DNA from: Sphaeroforma sirkka | Lineage: Eukaryota > Opisthokonta > Ichthyosporea > Ichthyophonida | Length of the DNA: 20,000 nt | Assembly: GCA_001586965.3 (NCBI GenBank) | Contig: LUCW03000308.1 | Location: 15,001-35,000, forward strand | Direction of reading: 5' to 3' | Part shown: positions 17,233-20,000 of the stretch, in pieces | Numbering within the stretch: position 1 is the first letter of the stretch | How the letters are laid out: the number at the start of each line of letters is the position of its first letter | Notes under the pieces: generated by a model | The model's input: only the letters and a program-made list of their open reading frames with translations | Told to the model about the DNA's origin: nothing | Database searches by the model: none | Position numbers and translations under genes: made by a program

Positions 17233-18151
17233 ATGGTCAACTACTTAAGCTTCTTCATTGCCACGAGTGCTGCTGGAGGTATAGGCCATGACAGCCAGCC
17301 CAAGCCTGGCAGTCCAGAAGCTATTAACCCGTATGCCCTGCCCACCATAACACTGGAAGAGGCGAAGGCTGAGCCAAGTAGACTTACAGGAACACACACA
17401 ATATTCTACTATCTCGGTGAAGATTGCTCCGATCTAGCAGTTGTGTTCCATCGAAAAGCTACACCATTAAAAGTCGTGAACCCCTAGAAGATGATCCGCT
17501 CGAAAATCTTTTATGCTTTGCATAGCCCGATAACGAGGAATGTAGCGAAGTTAATGTATTTTCGAGTTACATGACAGAAGACGGCTTTCAGGTATTTGAA
17601 ACAGATGGCATACAAAACAGACAATATACTTTCTGGCCATACGGCGAATGCCGGCCTACACAAGTGTTTGGAGAAGGTGTATATACCCAGGTCTTCCGGG
17701 ACGGTGAAGTAATCACGGACAATGAGCTTCTCGAGTCGAGTCACGCCTACTATGACATTCCGATGCATCCCTGGCAGAAGTTCAGGCCGACCTGTCTTTG
17801 CTATCAGGGTTAACTACCAACAGCATGTACGTCACTCCTAATTGTTCTGGGCTGGTCATCGCGACCCACACTCACTCAGGAGAAGGTGATCAACTATACA
17901 CTAGAGAACCATTATTGGACAACCCAAAGCTTCATATTTACTGTTTAATCGATCAAACTGCGGAAGGTTGTGTGAAGACATCTGGATTTTTCCAAAATTA
18001 CATTTTAGACGATGGTGTGCAGATTATCGTCGATGACGGCAGTATAGAATATGAAATGACCGCGTATGGTGCGTGTATACCGTCACAAGTATATGGAAAC
18101 GCATCGTTCAAGATACACGCTGGAGGGCACCCGATCGTGGAGAAGGAATGA
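17233..18151 (+). pseudogene. Decayed gene for a secreted two-domain Cys-containing protein (copy B)
   Basis: Same unrecognised family as copy A, with fewer breaks. About 306 residues if intact. The start MVNYLSFFIATSAAGG is signal-peptide-like. Domain 1 runs from NPYALPTITLEEAKAE to SSHAYYDIP; domain 2 from LAEVQADLSLLSG to the end HAGGHPIVEKE. The domains are homologous: DCSDLAVVF with NCSGLVIAT, EPLEDDP with EPLLDNP, EECSEV with EGCVKT, YGECRPTQVFGEG with YGACIPSQVYGNA. Each has four Cys, probably two disulfides. Breaks: a frameshift at the A-run 17454-17457, a TAG at 17523-17525 where copy A has CAA (Gln), and a one-base loss near 17760. It might be expressed in fragments, but no full product is possible. 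Confidence 0.8.
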
Positions 18152-19187
<1,036 letters not shown>

Positions 19188-19189
19188 TT

Positions 19190-19458
19190 TTGCTAATGCG
19201 GGTGCGTAAGGAGTAAAAAAAATGATATACTGCCGTATCGATTATTTTAACAATATACTGGACAGTGATAAATAGTTAAGGACGTCTGTTCATAAAGGGA
19301 TGAACTTCAATTGCACCACTTCTATTTGTATTTATATGTAGTACGTCCTTGCATATACTATCAACATTCAGTTGCGATATTGTACCGAAACACATACTTG
19401 AACACTTCTTTACATCAGCTATTCGGATAGAAATCATTTCAATTTCGCAAAGCAACTT
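19190..19458. other. Spacer without recognisable features
   Basis: Mixed-composition DNA without a convincing open frame, splice pair or repeat that I could find. Confidence 0.4.
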
Positions 19459-19541
19459 GTTGCACGCATGCTATTGACCTAAACAATTAAACTAGAGACA
19501 ATTGCACGCATGCTAATGATCTAAAACTACAACTAGAGACA
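19459..19541. repeat. 42-bp tandem duplication
   Basis: The unit TTGCACGCATGCTA ... AACTAGAGACA occurs twice with a 42-base period and several substitutions. Confidence 0.8.
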
Positions 19542-19544
19542 TAC

Positions 19545-19718
19545 CGCGTGTGCACATCCGAGACCACGGCAAAACTGCTCGCTTAGGGCCTCGCAGAACT
19601 TCTCCGTGATAAGCTTGCTTGTCATTCGGATAGTTTTTGATACTTCAGCCTGTGGTTTGCCCAGGGATTTCTTTTCATGAGAGCCCCACGCTCCCAAGGA
19701 CCTTAAAGTGTCCTTTTC
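19545..19718 (-). CDS. Candidate exon, unknown protein
   Basis: On the minus strand a 58-codon open stretch ends at a GTATGT donor (plus bases 19539-19544) and can begin after ATAG at 19719-19722, phase 0 on both sides. It reads as a plausible amphipathic protein segment (SKTIRMTSKLITEKFCEALS, EQFCRGLGCAHA). The acceptor lacks a good pyrimidine tract. I do not recognise a family; composition and donor are the only support. Confidence 0.3.
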
Positions 19719-19765
19719 CTATCCTTACACACACCGTGGTATTTTTTGGAAATACCTGTTGTTCC

Positions 19766-20000
19766 CTATTTTCCGATTTTCGGGCTTCTGGTCTCCAAAT
19801 TTGACATTTGGCTCTTTGGCTTCATGACTCTTTGGCATTCTCGTCTCTCGTCCACTCGTCTGTCGATATTTCCACTCTCTCGTCCTCTGGTATCGATGGC
19901 GGGGTCCACTCCATTTCCCGGATCTTCAGTCGTCTGTGTTCTCGTTTTTGTGGGGCCTTGCTTTTCTACAGGGCCTTCTAAGTTCAATGTTTTTGTGGGG
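19766..20000 (-). CDS. Open frame running off the window edge, unknown protein
   Basis: A minus-strand frame is open from the window end to TAG at 19766. It is hydrophilic and charged (EGPVEKQGPTKTRTQTTEDPG, RRVDERRECQRV) and begins with a near repeat of GPTKT. It could be a disordered protein segment, a fragment of a mobile element's coding region, or chance. The 5' part lies outside the window. Confidence 0.25.
   Translation of the reverse strand, partial: PTKTLNLEGPVEKQGPTKTRTQTTEDPGNGVDPAIDTRGRESGNIDRRVDERRECQRVMKPKSQMSNLETRSPKIGK

Overview
This is a eukaryotic window. Its main gene is cut by 15 GT-AG introns, and the introns and intergenic DNA are full of (TA)n, (TG)n and (TATG)n microsatellites. 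The introns vary from 211 to 1074 bases, exon GC is moderate, and the non-coding DNA is strongly AT-rich. My best guess is a unicellular relative of animals such as an ichthyosporean of the Sphaeroforma type, but that is inference from gene style only and a similarity search is needed to settle it.

Layout. (1) Bases 14-1210, minus strand: two short exons of a gene leaving the window on the left. Their product is basic and looks like the N-terminus of large-subunit ribosomal protein L7 (uL30), a tentative call. (2) Bases 1211-1977: a short head-to-head intergenic region. (3) Bases 1978-11871, plus strand: a complete 16-exon gene for WDR3 (yeast Dip2/Utp12), a small-subunit processome protein. 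I rebuilt every splice junction; the joined frame is 2862 nt, 953 residues, close to the usual length of the family. If the left gene is L7, both divergent genes serve ribosome production. (4) Bases 12103-13046, minus: a decayed copy of an unrecognised gene for a probably secreted protein with two tandem domains. (5) Bases 13751-16231: a 2481-bp mobile element with inverted ends, an ATAT target duplication and four copies of a subterminal palindrome. It carries a Cys-rich protein gene, a Lys/Thr-rich linker, an unrecognised helical ORF, and a broken C-terminal Cys-rich tail resembling that of piggyBac transposases. (6) Bases 17233-18151, plus: a second decayed copy of the same secreted family, inverted relative to the first. 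The pair brackets the element. (7) Bases 18717-19187: a 300-bp (TA)n array followed by a long hairpin with 53/54-base arms and an extra internal half copy. (8) Bases 19190-20000: small tandem repeats and two weak minus-strand coding candidates at the window edge.

The most unusual items are the TIR element with its unexplained coding content, the inverted pair of decayed two-domain secreted proteins, the long hairpin beside the TA array, and a partial copy of WDR3 exon 6, including its splice donor, inside the following intron.
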